Notes: generated by a model not told the origin, from the sequence alone. A DNA stretch of 64,000 nt from Desulfobulbaceae bacterium (GCA_020444175.1 JAHLLM010000020.1:26517-90516), one strand, 5' to 3'. Counted from the first letter of the stretch, positions 24,942 to 33,641 are shown. Program-made: numbers and translations.

Positions 24942-25169
24942 ATGGAACCAGCAAAAATTGCTCAAGAGATCAGCAAATTAACTTTGCCACAAAAATTACT
25001 TCTGGCTCAAGACATTTGGGATTCAATCAGTCGAGAAAGCGGCAAGTTGACGATGCCTGAATGGCAAAAAAATGAACTTGAAGAAAGGTACGAACCGTAT
25101 AAACAGGGGAAAATGAAACTGCACGACTGGCAGGATGTTCATAGCGAATTGCGACAAAGATATAAATGA
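24942..25169 (+). CDS. Addiction-module antitoxin component (Unstab_antitox family)
   Basis: A 75-residue protein typical of the short antitoxins paired with RelE/ParE toxins: N-terminal helix (AKIAQEISKLTLPQKLLLAQ), then DIWDSI, and the central MPEWQKNELEERYEPYKQGK segment. GGAGG lies 8 bases before the ATG. Its last codon overlaps the toxin start (ATGA at 25166-25169). The toxin frame is broken, so the antitoxin may now be an orphan that protects against related toxins. Confidence 0.85.
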   Translation: MEPAKIAQEISKLTLPQKLLLAQDIWDSISRESGKLTMPEWQKNELEERYEPYKQGKMKLHDWQDVHSELRQRYK

Positions 25170-25447
25170 AACTTCGCTACACAGACAGAGCCAGGCTTGA
25201 TCTTGAAATTGCCTTTACATGGTATGAAAATCAGTGACGTGGATTAGGGTTTGAATTTCTTGACTGTCTGGAAGCCGCACTTGATACTGTCATGCAGATG
25301 CCCAGATTGTATGCAATGCATCATGAAAATTTCAGGCGGGTCCTAACACGCCGCTTTCCTTTCTCAATTTTTTACACGATTGAAAAAAAGGAAATAGTTG
25401 TACACGCTATTTTCGATAACAGGCAAGATCCAGCACAATTACCCTGA
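25166..25447 (+). pseudogene. ParE/RelE-like toxin interrupted by an in-frame TGA
   Basis: The frame from ATG 25166 reads MKLRYTDRARLDLEIAFTWY, then ENQ, stop (TGA 25235-25237), then continues RGLGFEFLDCLEAALDTVMQ and on to TGA 25445-25447, matching the full ParE family length of about 93 residues. At the stop, ParE homologues usually have Arg or a polar residue, so a CGA-to-TGA change is the simplest cause. The 5' fragment of 23 residues cannot be toxic. Selenocysteine is unlikely because no SECIS-like hairpin is evident after the TGA. Confidence 0.8.
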
Positions 25448-25495
25448 GTTCAGATTGCCAAATCCAAGCACGCAACCATTGAGACTATTCGAAAT

Positions 25496-25513
25496 TTGAC
25501 ATGTTCTGCGACA
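25496..25513 (+). repeat. 18-bp direct repeat, right copy
   Basis: Exact copy of TTGACATGTTCTGCGACA at 24797-24814, same orientation, 699 bp apart. It lies just past the broken ParE gene in an otherwise empty 240-bp gap before tsaB. Confidence 0.75.
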
Positions 25514-25687
25514 ACCTCGGATTTGAATATGGCTGGTAATTTTTGAAAATTGCCTGCCACTTTTATTTGATCTACCATTGGCCAATCTCAACCGGAAGAA
25601 TGCCTTCCTAAACTTAATAGACTGTATATGTCCGGTAGACAATCTATGGACTGCCTCATAAAAAATCAGGAGCCAGTTTGTCCAAAG

Positions 25688-26482
25688 TCAAGGTTGTAAC
25701 TCCTTGTTGCCTTCAGAAGGAGAGAGAGATAGCTTGATGGGTGACTCATTCGCCCCAAGTTTCTTTTTAAAATTAATTTCCGCCTCAGAGGCCCGGACGT
25801 AGATAGGCACGGCACTTGCCGTATCGAGAAAGTTTTTTTCCTCCCAGAGGGAAAGAGCCAAAAAGCCTATGCTTGCAGCCCGGGCAAAGTAAAGTTGGGG
25901 CGGGGCAAACAGGGCTTTTTCCCCTAGTTTTTCTTTGAGAAGATTTTCATATATCTCTGTTCCGTCACCCACAAAAAGCGTGGGCTCATCTATCTGCTCG
26001 CAGAGTTTTTCCGGTGCTGTAACCAGGTAATTGCTTTCACGGTTGATTTCTCCTCTTGAATCGGCACGAAAGAGAGCGGTGTAGACCTCTTTTTTTCTGG
26101 CATCAAGAATGGGGCAGATTGGCATGGTAACAAAGCCGAACTGACTGGCAAGGGCATCCAGGCTCGAAACTCCGATCAGTGGAGTCCCGGTTGCCATGGC
26201 AAGGCCTTTTACCGTACTTAAGCCGATGCGTAGTCCGGTAAAACTTCCCGGGCCGAGACTGATGGCGATGGCGTCAAGTTGTTCCCATTTTATTTCACTC
26301 TCTGCCATAACCTGTTCAATTGAACCAAGCAGTCTTTTGGAGTGGGTCAGTCTGGAAAAGAGACTCTGTTCGGCAATACACTGTGTGCCGCTGACAACGG
26401 CAATGCTGCCGCACATGCCGGAGTTCTCAACGGCAAGAATGAGCGGCGGTTTGGGTGGAATGTCTTTCTTGGTAAGGGCCAT
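25688..26482 (-). CDS. tsaB: tRNA threonylcarbamoyladenosine biosynthesis protein TsaB
   Basis: A 264-residue cytoplasmic ASKHA-fold protein that scaffolds TsaD in formation of the t6A base at position 37 of ANN-decoding tRNAs. The N-terminal strand ILAVENSGMCGSIAVV and the conserved segment AISLGPGSFTGLRIGLSTVK (about 74-93) are diagnostic; ARKKEVYTALF follows near 128. The frame begins at a TTG two codons earlier, but ATG 26482 is the better start. It is the last gene of the reverse-strand block and follows rseP by 41 bp. The Lys/Glu-rich tail is variable in the family. Confidence 0.92.
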   Translation of the reverse strand: MALTKKDIPPKPPLILAVENSGMCGSIAVVSGTQCIAEQSLFSRLTHSKRLLGSIEQVMAESEIKWEQLDAIAISLGPGSFTGLRIGLSTVKGLAMATGTPLIGVSSLDALASQFGFVTMPICPILDARKKEVYTALFRADSRGEINRESNYLVTAPEKLCEQIDEPTLFVGDGTEIYENLLKEKLGEKALFAPPQLYFARAASIGFLALSLWEEKNFLDTASAVPIYVRASEAEINFKKKLGANESPIKLSLSPSEGNKELQP

Positions 26483-26523
26483 TATCAATTATCCATTGTT
26501 ACGTATCAATTCTTGCAAAGCCC

Positions 26524-27600
26524 TTACCCTTTGCTGAATATTCTGAGGATGTCATTGTAAAATACAAATATCATGAGACTGCCCAGGAGGAGGATACCGA
26601 GTTGCTGCAGCTTTATCATGGTCTGCTCTTCAAGGGGTTTGCGCCTGATAGCCTCGATGGTGTAAAGGGCAAGATGGCCTCCGTCCAGTATGGGGATTGG
26701 AAAGAGATTGAGAATCCCGAGGTTGACGCTGAGGAGGCCGACAAAATAAGCAAGATTTATCCATCCTGCCTCCATTTGCTGCCCCGCCATCTGGGCGATA
26801 AGGATCGGACCGCCCAGTTCTGAGGCAGGAACCACCTGCTGGATGATTTTGACAATGCCCATGACGGTGAGATAGATAAAGGTCCATGTTTGATTGATAC
26901 CGGCAACAAATGCTGCAGGAAGTGATGCGTCTTCATAGATAACTTCAGTGCTGCGGGAAATGCCCAGCATGTATCTTTCGTCAACAGCCTCTCCAAAAAG
27001 GTTTTTCACATCCTGTTTCTCAGGTTTGCCGGTCAGAACCAACTCTTCCCCGTCCCGGGCAATTGACATGACAACCTCTTCGCCCCCAGAGTTGCGTATC
27101 AGTCTGGAAACATCGTTCCAGTCCTTTGTTTCTTCGCCGTTAATGGTCAAAATGATGTCGCCGGCTTTCATTCCCGCGGCTTCTGCGGGAGAGTTCTGGG
27201 TGACAGCACCAATTTCCGTACCTGCTTTAGGAGTCGGAAGACCTGCTATTGAAAAGATGAAAAAGAAGACCAGAATAGCAAAGAAGAGGTTAAATGCCGG
27301 ACCGGCCAGGACAATGAGAAAACGTTTCCAGATCGGTTTGTGGGCAAAGGAGTAGGGGATTTCTTTGTCGTCTACCTCCTCTTCTATACTTTCGCCGTAC
27401 ATTTTCACGTAGCCTCCCAAGGGAAAGGCACTGATCAGATATTCCGTTTCACCGTAGGTTCTGCTGAACATTTTTGGTCCGAAACCAAGTGAGAACTTGA
27501 GTACCCTGACTCCAAAAAGCTTGGCAAAGAGAAAGTGGCCAAACTCATGAACAAAGATGAGGAGGCCGAGAACAATGATGAATGAGAGAATGGAATGCAT
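26524..27600 (-). CDS. rseP: RIP site-2 zinc metalloprotease RseP
   Basis: 358 residues, integral inner-membrane protease that cleaves transmembrane anti-sigma factors and signal-peptide remnants. The catalytic HEFGH (18-22) lies in the first transmembrane helix. The third zinc ligand is the Asp in NLFPIPILDGGHL near residue 304. A single PDZ domain lies between (about 125-200: AGTEIGAVTQNSPAEAAGMK, then GDIILTING). Hydrophobic segments at about 5-20, 98-118, 265-290 and 330-350 fit the usual topology. One PDZ, not two as in E. coli, is common in this lineage. It sits downstream of dxr in the conserved order. Confidence 0.93.
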   Translation of the reverse strand: MHSILSFIIVLGLLIFVHEFGHFLFAKLFGVRVLKFSLGFGPKMFSRTYGETEYLISAFPLGGYVKMYGESIEEEVDDKEIPYSFAHKPIWKRFLIVLAGPAFNLFFAILVFFFIFSIAGLPTPKAGTEIGAVTQNSPAEAAGMKAGDIILTINGEETKDWNDVSRLIRNSGGEEVVMSIARDGEELVLTGKPEKQDVKNLFGEAVDERYMLGISRSTEVIYEDASLPAAFVAGINQTWTFIYLTVMGIVKIIQQVVPASELGGPILIAQMAGQQMEAGWINLAYFVGLLSVNLGILNLFPIPILDGGHLALYTIEAIRRKPLEEQTMIKLQQLGILLLGSLMIFVFYNDILRIFSKG

Positions 27601-27610
27601 GTTTTTTTAT

Positions 27611-27675
27611 AAAGAAGTTGTCGAAGTTATGGAAGTTAAAGAAGTGAAAGAATGTAAAGAAGTGAGAGGAGTGGA
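27611..27675. repeat. A/G-rich intergenic minisatellite between dxr and rseP
   Basis: Repeats of GAAGTT/GAAGTG spaced about 9 bp apart (plus strand), including TATGGAAGTTAAAGAAGT at 27628-27645, which also occurs inverted at 3300-3317. A related CT-rich stretch continues at 27700-27730. Read in frame it would give alternating Lys-Glu-Val, but it has no start or gene context. Confidence 0.6.
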
Positions 27676-27725
27676 CGAATAAAAAACAAGGGGAAGACAT
27701 CATTCTCTAACTTCATTGACTTCTC

Positions 27726-28970
27726 TTACTTCTGTAAATTCCGTGTATTAACTCTTTCAGGCAGTTCAGGGGTGTCAATTTCCTGTCCTGTCATTTGTTT
27801 AAATTTTATGTGCAGCGCTTCAACGATTGATTCCGCCTGCATTCGTGCAGCAAGATCGGCATCAAGAACAGTACTTATATCCTTGATGCTCTTTTGAGGC
27901 AAACGGTTCAATGTTTCTGCGACAACCAGAGAAATTTCCGGAAACCTGATTTTCCTATTCAGGAATGCCTGGACTGCGATTTCATTTGAAGCATTGAGAA
28001 TTGCAGGAAATGTTCCTCCCTTCTTACATGCCTGGTAAGCAAGTTTCAAGGCCGGAAACCTGTTGAAATCAGGGGGGAAAAAATTAAGGTCCATGCATTG
28101 GGCAAGATTCAGCCTCGAAAGGCCGGTTTTTAATCTTTCCGGCCAGGAGAGAGCATAGGTGATGGGGATACGCATATCCGGTATCCCCATCTGGGCAATG
28201 ACAGAGCCGTCAATATATTCAACAAGGGAGTGCACGATGCTTTGCGGGTGCACGAGTACTTCAATGTTTTCAACATCAATGTCAAAGAGCCAGCGCGCCT
28301 CAATCACCTCCAGACCTTTATTCATCAGAGTGGCTGAGTCAATGGAAATTTTATTTCCCATATCCCAGTTCGGATGATTGAGCGCCTCTTCCGGTGTGAC
28401 GTCCCACAGGTTCCTTTCATCCTTTTCCCTGAAAGGTCCGCCTGAAGCAGTGAGAATTATTTTGTGCACGTCTTCTTTTCTGCCTGCGGCAAGGGCCTGG
28501 AAGATAGCGTTATGTTCACTGTCGATGGGCAGCAGTTCAACCTTGTTGCGACGTGCCTCCCGCATGACGAGGTCTCCGGCCATGACAAGGGTTTCCTTAT
28601 TGGCCAGGGCAATATTTTTACCGGCCTGGATGGCGGCCAGGGTCGGCATGAGACCCGCTCCTCCAACTATGGAAGAAACCACCGTGTCTGCCTGGGGCAG
28701 AGTTGCAACCCGAATATTCCCTTCCTGGCCCCAGAGAATTTTTTCATTCCAGCCGGCTGGCAGCATTCCAATAAGTTCAGCGGCCAGTTCTCGGGTGGCA
28801 ACGGAGACAAGCTGGGGATGAAACGCCTCGATCTGATCACGCAGAAGTTGAATGTTCTTGCCGGCCGCCAGACCGACGATGTGAAAACGTCCTGGAAACT
28901 GGCGCACTACCTTTGTGACATTTCTGCCGATTGAACCTGTTGAGCCAAGTAGAGAGATATTTTTTTGCAT
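27726..28970 (-). CDS. dxr: 1-deoxy-D-xylulose 5-phosphate reductoisomerase
   Basis: A 414-residue enzyme of the MEP isoprenoid pathway; it converts DXP to MEP with NADPH and a divalent metal. The NADPH-binding loop LLGSTGSIGRNVTKVV is at residues 7-22. ALANKETLVMAG near 125 and the metal-site segment PIDSEHNAIFQAL near 148-160 are present, as is the flexible-loop region (GNKISIDSATLMNKGLEVIE) near 205-225. Length is at the upper end for the family, with a short C-terminal extension. It stands between cdsA (6 bp upstream in the transcript) and rseP, the classical arrangement. Confidence 0.95.
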   Translation of the reverse strand: MQKNISLLGSTGSIGRNVTKVVRQFPGRFHIVGLAAGKNIQLLRDQIEAFHPQLVSVATRELAAELIGMLPAGWNEKILWGQEGNIRVATLPQADTVVSSIVGGAGLMPTLAAIQAGKNIALANKETLVMAGDLVMREARRNKVELLPIDSEHNAIFQALAAGRKEDVHKIILTASGGPFREKDERNLWDVTPEEALNHPNWDMGNKISIDSATLMNKGLEVIEARWLFDIDVENIEVLVHPQSIVHSLVEYIDGSVIAQMGIPDMRIPITYALSWPERLKTGLSRLNLAQCMDLNFFPPDFNRFPALKLAYQACKKGGTFPAILNASNEIAVQAFLNRKIRFPEISLVVAETLNRLPQKSIKDISTVLDADLAARMQAESIVEALHIKFKQMTGQEIDTPELPERVNTRNLQK

Positions 28971-28976
28971 GTCCTG

Positions 28977-29774
28977 TTATCCCAGCAGATTAAAAATAAC
29001 CATGAAATATAAGAGTGGCGCCGTGAGCAGGAGGGAATCAACCCGGTCAAGAATGCCTCCGTGACCTGGCAGAATGGATCCTGAATCCTTGGCGCCCATG
29101 CTCCTTTTCAAAAGAGACTCAACAAGATCACCGATAACTCCGAGTGCTGATAGGAGCACGGCGGTTCCAGCAAGAAGAGGGACGTTCGGGCCATCCAGAA
29201 AAATAAATGCAACAAGAAGAGCGCACGCACTGCCGCAGAACAGACCTCCTATAAATCCTTCTCTTGTTTTGCCTGGGCTTATTGAGGGACAGAGTTTTTT
29301 CCTGCCCAGTGATTTACCGAAAAAATAAGCACCGGTATCTGAAGCAGCAGTAATGGTGGTAAGGAATAAAAGCCAGAATACTCCCTGGGGCAATGCCATG
29401 AAAAGGACAAGAAAGGCCGGGAAGAAACCAAGATAAATTGAACCAAAACTTGCCTTCAAAAGAAGATCAAAAGGATTCTTCAGAATTGATGCAGAAAAAA
29501 CAACAAGACAGGCATTGACAAGAAGGGAGAGGACGAGCAGGGCATATATCACGTCCGGCGCCTTGAAGTATGAGGCAAGAAGAGGGGCCAGGGCTGAAGC
29601 AATGAACATGAAGCGAAGTTGTTTTCCCTCTTTGTCCAGGCAGATTGTAAAATATTCATGCAGACCCAACAGACTGATTATGGAAACCGCCAGCCAGAAA
29701 AGGAGAAACGACTGTGAATAGAGGAGGGAAAGCCAGCCGGCAATGACAAGCAGTCCTGTTATAAAGCGTTTCAT
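28977..29774 (-). CDS. cdsA: Phosphatidate cytidylyltransferase
   Basis: A 265-residue inner-membrane enzyme making CDP-diacylglycerol from phosphatidate and CTP. About seven hydrophobic helices are visible. Family signatures: SDTGAYFFGKSLGRKKLCPS followed by ISPGKTREGFIGG (about 142-175), and the C-terminal SMGAKDSGSILPGHGGILDR, then VDSLL (about 225-250), which holds the catalytic Asp pair region. It lies 65 bp after uppS and 6 bp before dxr in the transcript. Confidence 0.94.
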   Translation of the reverse strand: MKRFITGLLVIAGWLSLLYSQSFLLFWLAVSIISLLGLHEYFTICLDKEGKQLRFMFIASALAPLLASYFKAPDVIYALLVLSLLVNACLVVFSASILKNPFDLLLKASFGSIYLGFFPAFLVLFMALPQGVFWLLFLTTITAASDTGAYFFGKSLGRKKLCPSISPGKTREGFIGGLFCGSACALLVAFIFLDGPNVPLLAGTAVLLSALGVIGDLVESLLKRSMGAKDSGSILPGHGGILDRVDSLLLTAPLLYFMVIFNLLG

Positions 29775-29839
29775 GTTTTCCTGATCTCTTTTCTGAAAAA
29801 CGGCATGATTTTTTAAGAACTTTCTATCCGCTTGAAAGA

Positions 29840-30604
29840 TTATCCCGTGGCAGGAAGATTTCCTTTGGACACCTGATCTCCTGTTTTACCAAAACGCCGT
29901 TGTCTTTGCTGGAAATCTGCAATGATAGACTTCAGGTTATCCGGAGTGAAATCAGGCCATTTCGTCTCTGTGATAAAAATTTCAGCATAAGAAGCCTGCC
30001 AGAGCAGAAAGTTACTTAAACGGAATTCGCCTCCTGTCCGTATGAGAATGTCAGGGTCCGGGAGTCCTGCGGAATAAAGATGATCTGCAAACACCTCATC
30101 GGTTATATCTTCAGGGGCTAATTTTTTTTCCAGACATAAGCGGGCTATTTTACGTGTTGCCCTGACGATTTCGTCCCGTCCTCCATAGCTCAAGGCCAGA
30201 TTGAGAACAAGTCCGGTGTGTGACGCTGTTCTTTCCATCGAATTGTGCAGGGTTTCCTGCACTTCCCGGGGTAAATTTTCTTTTCTGCCCATGCATCGCA
30301 ACTGAATATTGTTTTTCAGCATTTCGGAAAGTTCGCTTTCAAGATAATTTTTTAAAAGCGACATGAGGCCGGAAACCTCTTTGGGGGGCCTTTTCCAGTT
30401 TTCCGAGGAAAAGGCATACAGGGTGAGAACTTCAATGCCAAGATCACTGGCTGCTCTGACTATGTTCTGGACAGTTTTGACCCCGGCTTTGTGGCCCAGA
30501 AGACGCATTAAACCTCGCCTCTGAGCCCAACGGCCATTCCCGTCCATGATAATTGCCACATGCCGGGGGAGTTTTGTACTGTCAAGTTCCAAGGGAGATG
30601 CCAC
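29840..30604 (-). CDS. uppS: Undecaprenyl-diphosphate synthase (cis-prenyltransferase)
   Basis: 254 residues. It condenses isopentenyl diphosphates onto farnesyl diphosphate to make the C55 carrier of cell-wall synthesis. The diagnostic HVAIIMDGNGRWAQRRGL (15-32, catalytic Asp in MDGNGRWA) is followed by GHKAGVKTV, TLYAFSSENWKRP (about 70-82), and the C-terminal PDILIRTGGEFRLSNFLLWQ, then ASYAEIFI. The gene follows frr by 8 bp on the same strand. Confidence 0.95.
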   Translation of the reverse strand: MASPLELDSTKLPRHVAIIMDGNGRWAQRRGLMRLLGHKAGVKTVQNIVRAASDLGIEVLTLYAFSSENWKRPPKEVSGLMSLLKNYLESELSEMLKNNIQLRCMGRKENLPREVQETLHNSMERTASHTGLVLNLALSYGGRDEIVRATRKIARLCLEKKLAPEDITDEVFADHLYSAGLPDPDILIRTGGEFRLSNFLLWQASYAEIFITETKWPDFTPDNLKSIIADFQQRQRRFGKTGDQVSKGNLPATG

Positions 30605-30612
30605 CAGGGGGA

Positions 30613-31167
30613 TTAAACCTCCATGACCTCTTTTTCTTTTTCCACAAGTGTTGCGTCAATTTTTTTGATAAAGGCGTCGGTTTCTTTCTGCGCTTCATCC
30701 TGGAATTTAAAAAGATCGTCTTCGGAGATTTCCTTGTCCTTTTTCTGTTTTTTCAAAAGATCAATGGCGTCCCGGCGGCAGTTCCGGACGGCAACACGGT
30801 ATTCTTCCCCTGTTTTTTTAACCTGTTTGACAAGTTCTTTACGGCGCTCTTCTGTAAGCTGGGGGATAGAAATACGGATCATTTTTCCATCGTTTGCCGG
30901 TGTCAGGCCGATATTGGCGGCAAGAATAGCCTTTTCAATAGCCGGCAGCACCTGGGGATCCCATGGTTGAATAACGATAAGCCTGCTTTCCGGAATGGTC
31001 AAAGATGCGACCTGGTTAAGGGGCATCTTTGAGCCGTAGGAATCAACCTTGACACCATCCAGAAGTGATAATGAGGCAACTCCCGTGCGGACCTTGGAAA
31101 GGTCGCGACGAAAGGCCTCCAGGCTTTTTTCCATTTTGTCGCTCATTGTTAACAAGATTTCACTCAT
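30613..31167 (-). CDS. frr: Ribosome-recycling factor
   Basis: A 184-residue two-domain factor that splits post-termination ribosomes with EF-G. Typical features: N-terminal helix (MSDKMEKSLEAFRRDLSKVR), TGVASLSLLDGVKVDSYG, LNQVASLTIPESRLIVIQPW, and the C-terminal RRDAIDLLKKQKKDKEISED. An ATG four codons upstream exists, but ATG 31167 has GGAG 7 bases before it. Its start overlaps the pyrH stop by 8 bp, so translation is coupled. Confidence 0.95.
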   Translation of the reverse strand: MSEILLTMSDKMEKSLEAFRRDLSKVRTGVASLSLLDGVKVDSYGSKMPLNQVASLTIPESRLIVIQPWDPQVLPAIEKAILAANIGLTPANDGKMIRISIPQLTEERRKELVKQVKKTGEEYRVAVRNCRRDAIDLLKKQKKDKEISEDDLFKFQDEAQKETDAFIKKIDATLVEKEKEVMEV

Positions 31168-31888
31168 TTTTATCTCCACTTATCAATGTGCCTATTTTCT
31201 CCCCGCAAATAGCTTTTTTGATGTTGCCGGGAATATTCATGTCAAAAACCAGTATTGTTTTGTCATTATCCATGGCCAGAGAAATTGCTGCCGAGTCCAT
31301 CACCTTTAAACGCCTTTTTAAGACTTCGTCAAAGTTGAGACTGTCAAATTTGACTGCATCGTCATGGGCAAGGGGATCTTTGTCATAAACGCCGTCAACC
31401 CTTGTCGCTTTGCAGATAATGTCAGCGTTAATCTCCAGTCCTCGGAGTACTGCCGCTGTGTCAGTGGTAAAATAGGGATTTCCGGTGCCTGCGGCAAAAA
31501 TAACAACTTTGCCGTGGGACAGATGCTTGAGGGCCATACGTCGGGAATAGGGTTCACAGACAGTTTCCATTGGAATGGCTGATAAAACCGTGGAAGGCGT
31601 TCCGTTCTGGTCCAGAATGTCATTAATTGCCAGGGCATTCATGACAGTGGCCAGCATACCCATATTGTCTGCGGCAGCACGGTCCATACCGGATGATGCT
31701 CCGGCAACACCGCGAAAGATATTGCCGGCACCGATAACGATGGCGACTTCGGAACCAAGTCCCCGCAGTTCCTTAATTTCATCGGCCACGTAGGAAAGAA
31801 CTTCGTTGCTTATACCAAAAGCGGCGTCGCCCATGAGGGCTTCACCGCTTAACTTGAGGAGAACTCTTTTGTATTTGCCGGTAGCCAC
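31160..31888 (-). CDS. pyrH: UMP kinase
   Basis: A 242-residue amino-acid-kinase-fold enzyme phosphorylating UMP to UDP, normally hexameric, activated by GTP and inhibited by UTP. Seen: KRVLLKLSGEALMGD (7-21), VIGAGNIFRGVAGA (about 51-64), DNMGMLATVMNALAINDIL (about 75-93), FAAGTGNPYFTTDTAA (about 135-150) and KATRVDGVYDKDP (about 160-172). Part of the rpsB-tsf-pyrH-frr order; the stop overlaps frr. Confidence 0.96.
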   Translation of the reverse strand: MATGKYKRVLLKLSGEALMGDAAFGISNEVLSYVADEIKELRGLGSEVAIVIGAGNIFRGVAGASSGMDRAAADNMGMLATVMNALAINDILDQNGTPSTVLSAIPMETVCEPYSRRMALKHLSHGKVVIFAAGTGNPYFTTDTAAVLRGLEINADIICKATRVDGVYDKDPLAHDDAVKFDSLNFDEVLKRRLKVMDSAAISLAMDNDKTILVFDMNIPGNIKKAICGEKIGTLISGDKNE

Positions 31889-31913
31889 GTTACTTCATCC
31901 TTTTCATAAAATG

Positions 31914-32044
31914 AAATTTGACAGTCTTGAAAAAAGTTCTGAAACTGACCATCCGCCAACACAATATAAACAAGTTACCCACGTTCCGGTGGCGGTTGAT
32001 CGGTTTTTTACCCTGAAGGGCATAAATGAGAAACCGTCAAATTT
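31914..32044 (+). repeat. Intergenic repeat family R131, full-length copy B
   Basis: A 131-bp element with 9-bp terminal inverted repeats AAATTTGAC (31914-31922) and GTCAAATTT (32036-32044). Internal order: GTTCTGAAACTGACC, CCGCCAAC, AATATAAACAAGTT, CGGTGGCGGTTGA, TCGGTTTTTTACCCTGAAGG, GAAACCGTC. It sits between tsf and pyrH inside the essential-gene block. Other copies are at 4863-4931, 37038-37170 (inverted) and 37628-37737. No open frame of note. Confidence 0.8.
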
Positions 32045-32102
32045 GTAAAATGTGCACGTTTTCCGTCAGCCCTGCTCACTTGGGTTGCACAAGCTTCCGG
32101 AT

Positions 32103-32696
32103 TTATGCGCCAACCTGGAAACGGGCAAATCGCTTGATGGAAATGTTCTCTCCAAGAGAGGCGATGATTTCGTTCAGAAGATCCTGAATGGAAAGATCGG
32201 GGTTTTTGACATATTTTTGTTCAAGCAGACAGATTTCCGAATAGAACTTGTCAATTTTACCGCTCACTATCTTTTCAACAATATTTTCAGGTTTGCCTGA
32301 GTCAAGGGCCTGTTTTGTGTAGATCTCTGTTTCCCGTTTGATCAGATCGGCGGGAACCTCTTCACGGGTAAGTGAAACCGGATTTGCCGCAGCAATATGC
32401 ATGGCAACGTTTCTGGCAAATTCAATAAAAGAGTCGGTCTTGGCAACAAAATCAGTCTCGCAGCCGACTTCCACCATAACACCGAGTTTGCCGCCTGCAT
32501 GGATATATGTATCGACAACTCCCTCACTTGTGGCGCGGTCAGCTCTTTTGGCTGCTACTGCCAGACCTTTCTGACGAAGATAGTCAATAGATTTTTCCAT
32601 GTCGCCATCATGTTCGACAAGTGCCTTTTTACAGTCCATCATACCCGCATTCGTTTTGTCGCGGAGCTCTTTGACCATTTGACTGGTAATTTTCAT
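32103..32696 (-). CDS. tsf: Elongation factor Ts
   Basis: 197 residues, the short form found in several bacterial phyla. It is the nucleotide-exchange factor of EF-Tu. The N-terminal UBA-like domain (MVKELRDKTNAGMMDCKKAL, about 7-26) is followed by the core with the signature ETDFVAKTDSFIEFA (about 80-95), whose TDFVAK loop contacts EF-Tu. The second core repeat and coiled-coil of long EF-Ts proteins are shortened. It lies downstream of rpsB with a 160-bp gap that holds a possible attenuator. Confidence 0.95.
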   Translation of the reverse strand: MKITSQMVKELRDKTNAGMMDCKKALVEHDGDMEKSIDYLRQKGLAVAAKRADRATSEGVVDTYIHAGGKLGVMVEVGCETDFVAKTDSFIEFARNVAMHIAAANPVSLTREEVPADLIKRETEIYTKQALDSGKPENIVEKIVSGKIDKFYSEICLLEQKYVKNPDLSIQDLLNEIIASLGENISIKRFARFQVGA

Positions 32697-32771
32697 GGTA
32701 TCATCCTTATTTGTGGCGGGGAAAACCCACCCTACGTGCCTTTTAAATCAAAGTAAAAAAATAAATCTCTT

Positions 32772-32839
32772 AAAAAAAGGAGCCACAGTCATCATGCCAT
32801 CTGCAAAAAAAATTCTATGCCGGAAATGAATTCTGTGGC
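32772..32839 (-). terminator. Possible attenuator between rpsB and tsf
   Basis: On the minus strand GCCACAG (32839-32833) can pair with CTGTGGC (32788-32782), followed after TCC by seven T residues (32778-32772). The 44-nt loop is long for an intrinsic terminator, so partial termination or an RNA-processing site is equally possible. Confidence 0.3.
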
Positions 32840-32855
32840 CTTGTTTCTTATATTA

Positions 32856-33641
32856 TTATTCTGCAGCAGCTTGCGTATCAGCAGGGGCGGCTTCACCGCT
32901 TTCATTAGCGGCAGCCATGGCCTGGGCTATGGACTCATCTGTTTCAACAGCCTCACCACGTTTAGCCTTGCCGGCCAGAACAGCATCCGCCATTTTAGAG
33001 GTAATCAGTTTGATGGAACGAATTGCATCATCGTTGCCGGGAATCAAGTAATCAAGACCATCCGGATCGCAGTTGGTGTCGGCAATGGCAACAACCGGAA
33101 TACCAAGGCGGTTGGCTTCGTCAATGGCAATATTTTCACGTTTGGGGTCAACGACAAAAATAACAGAGGGTAAACCTTTCATGTCCCTGATGCCACCAAG
33201 GTTGCGCTCCAGTTTTACCAGCTCTTTTTCCATGCCCAGAGCTTCTTTTTTCTTATAGCGACTGATTGAACCGTCTTCCACCATGGACTGGATTGATTTC
33301 ATGCGGTCTACGGATTTTTTGATTGTCTGGAAGTTTGTCAGCATGCCGCCGAGCCAGCGATGGTTGATGTAAAACATGCCACAACGCTGCGCCTCTTCTT
33401 TAATGATGTCCTGGGCCTGACGTTTTGTTCCGACAAAAAGGATCGTGCCGCCTTTGGTAACAGCGTCAACAACATATTCATACGCTTTGTTGAAAAGGGG
33501 CAGAGTCTTATCAAGATTGATAATATAAATTTTGCTGCGGGCTCCAAAGATGTATGGTTTCATCTTTGGATTCCAGCGGCGGGTTTGGTGACCGAAGTGC
33601 ATTCCGGCAACCAGCATTTCTTTCATTGTAATGTAAGCCAT
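32856..33641 (-). CDS. rpsB: 30S ribosomal protein S2
   Basis: 261 residues. Family motifs: [20 protein letters not shown] at the start, [28 protein letters not shown], the [20 protein letters not shown] segment, [20 protein letters not shown] and the [20 protein letters not shown] region. The frame extends upstream to 33698, but ATG 33641 is preceded by AGGAG at good spacing and gives the canonical N-terminus. The Ala/Glu-rich C-terminal tail is variable in S2. First gene of the block; the promoter should lie in 33642-34077. Confidence 0.96.
   Translation of the reverse strand: MAYITMKEMLVAGMHFGHQTRRWNPKMKPYIFGARSKIYIINLDKTLPLFNKAYEYVVDAVTKGGTILFVGTKRQAQDIIKEEAQRCGMFYINHRWLGGMLTNFQTIKKSVDRMKSIQSMVEDGSISRYKKKEALGMEKELVKLERNLGGIRDMKGLPSVIFVVDPKRENIAIDEANRLGIPVVAIADTNCDPDGLDYLIPGNDDAIRSIKLITSKMADAVLAGKAKRGEAVETDESIAQAMAAANESGEAAPADTQAAAE

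Noticed and set aside
25235..25237. Second selenocysteine candidate in the ParE-like toxin
   Set aside because: ParE toxins have no Sec or Cys at this position, CGA-to-TGA explains it, and no SECIS-like hairpin follows.
24797..25513. CRISPR-like direct repeats
   Set aside because: Only two copies 699 bp apart with genes between them, so not an array. No regularly spaced repeats were found anywhere in the window.
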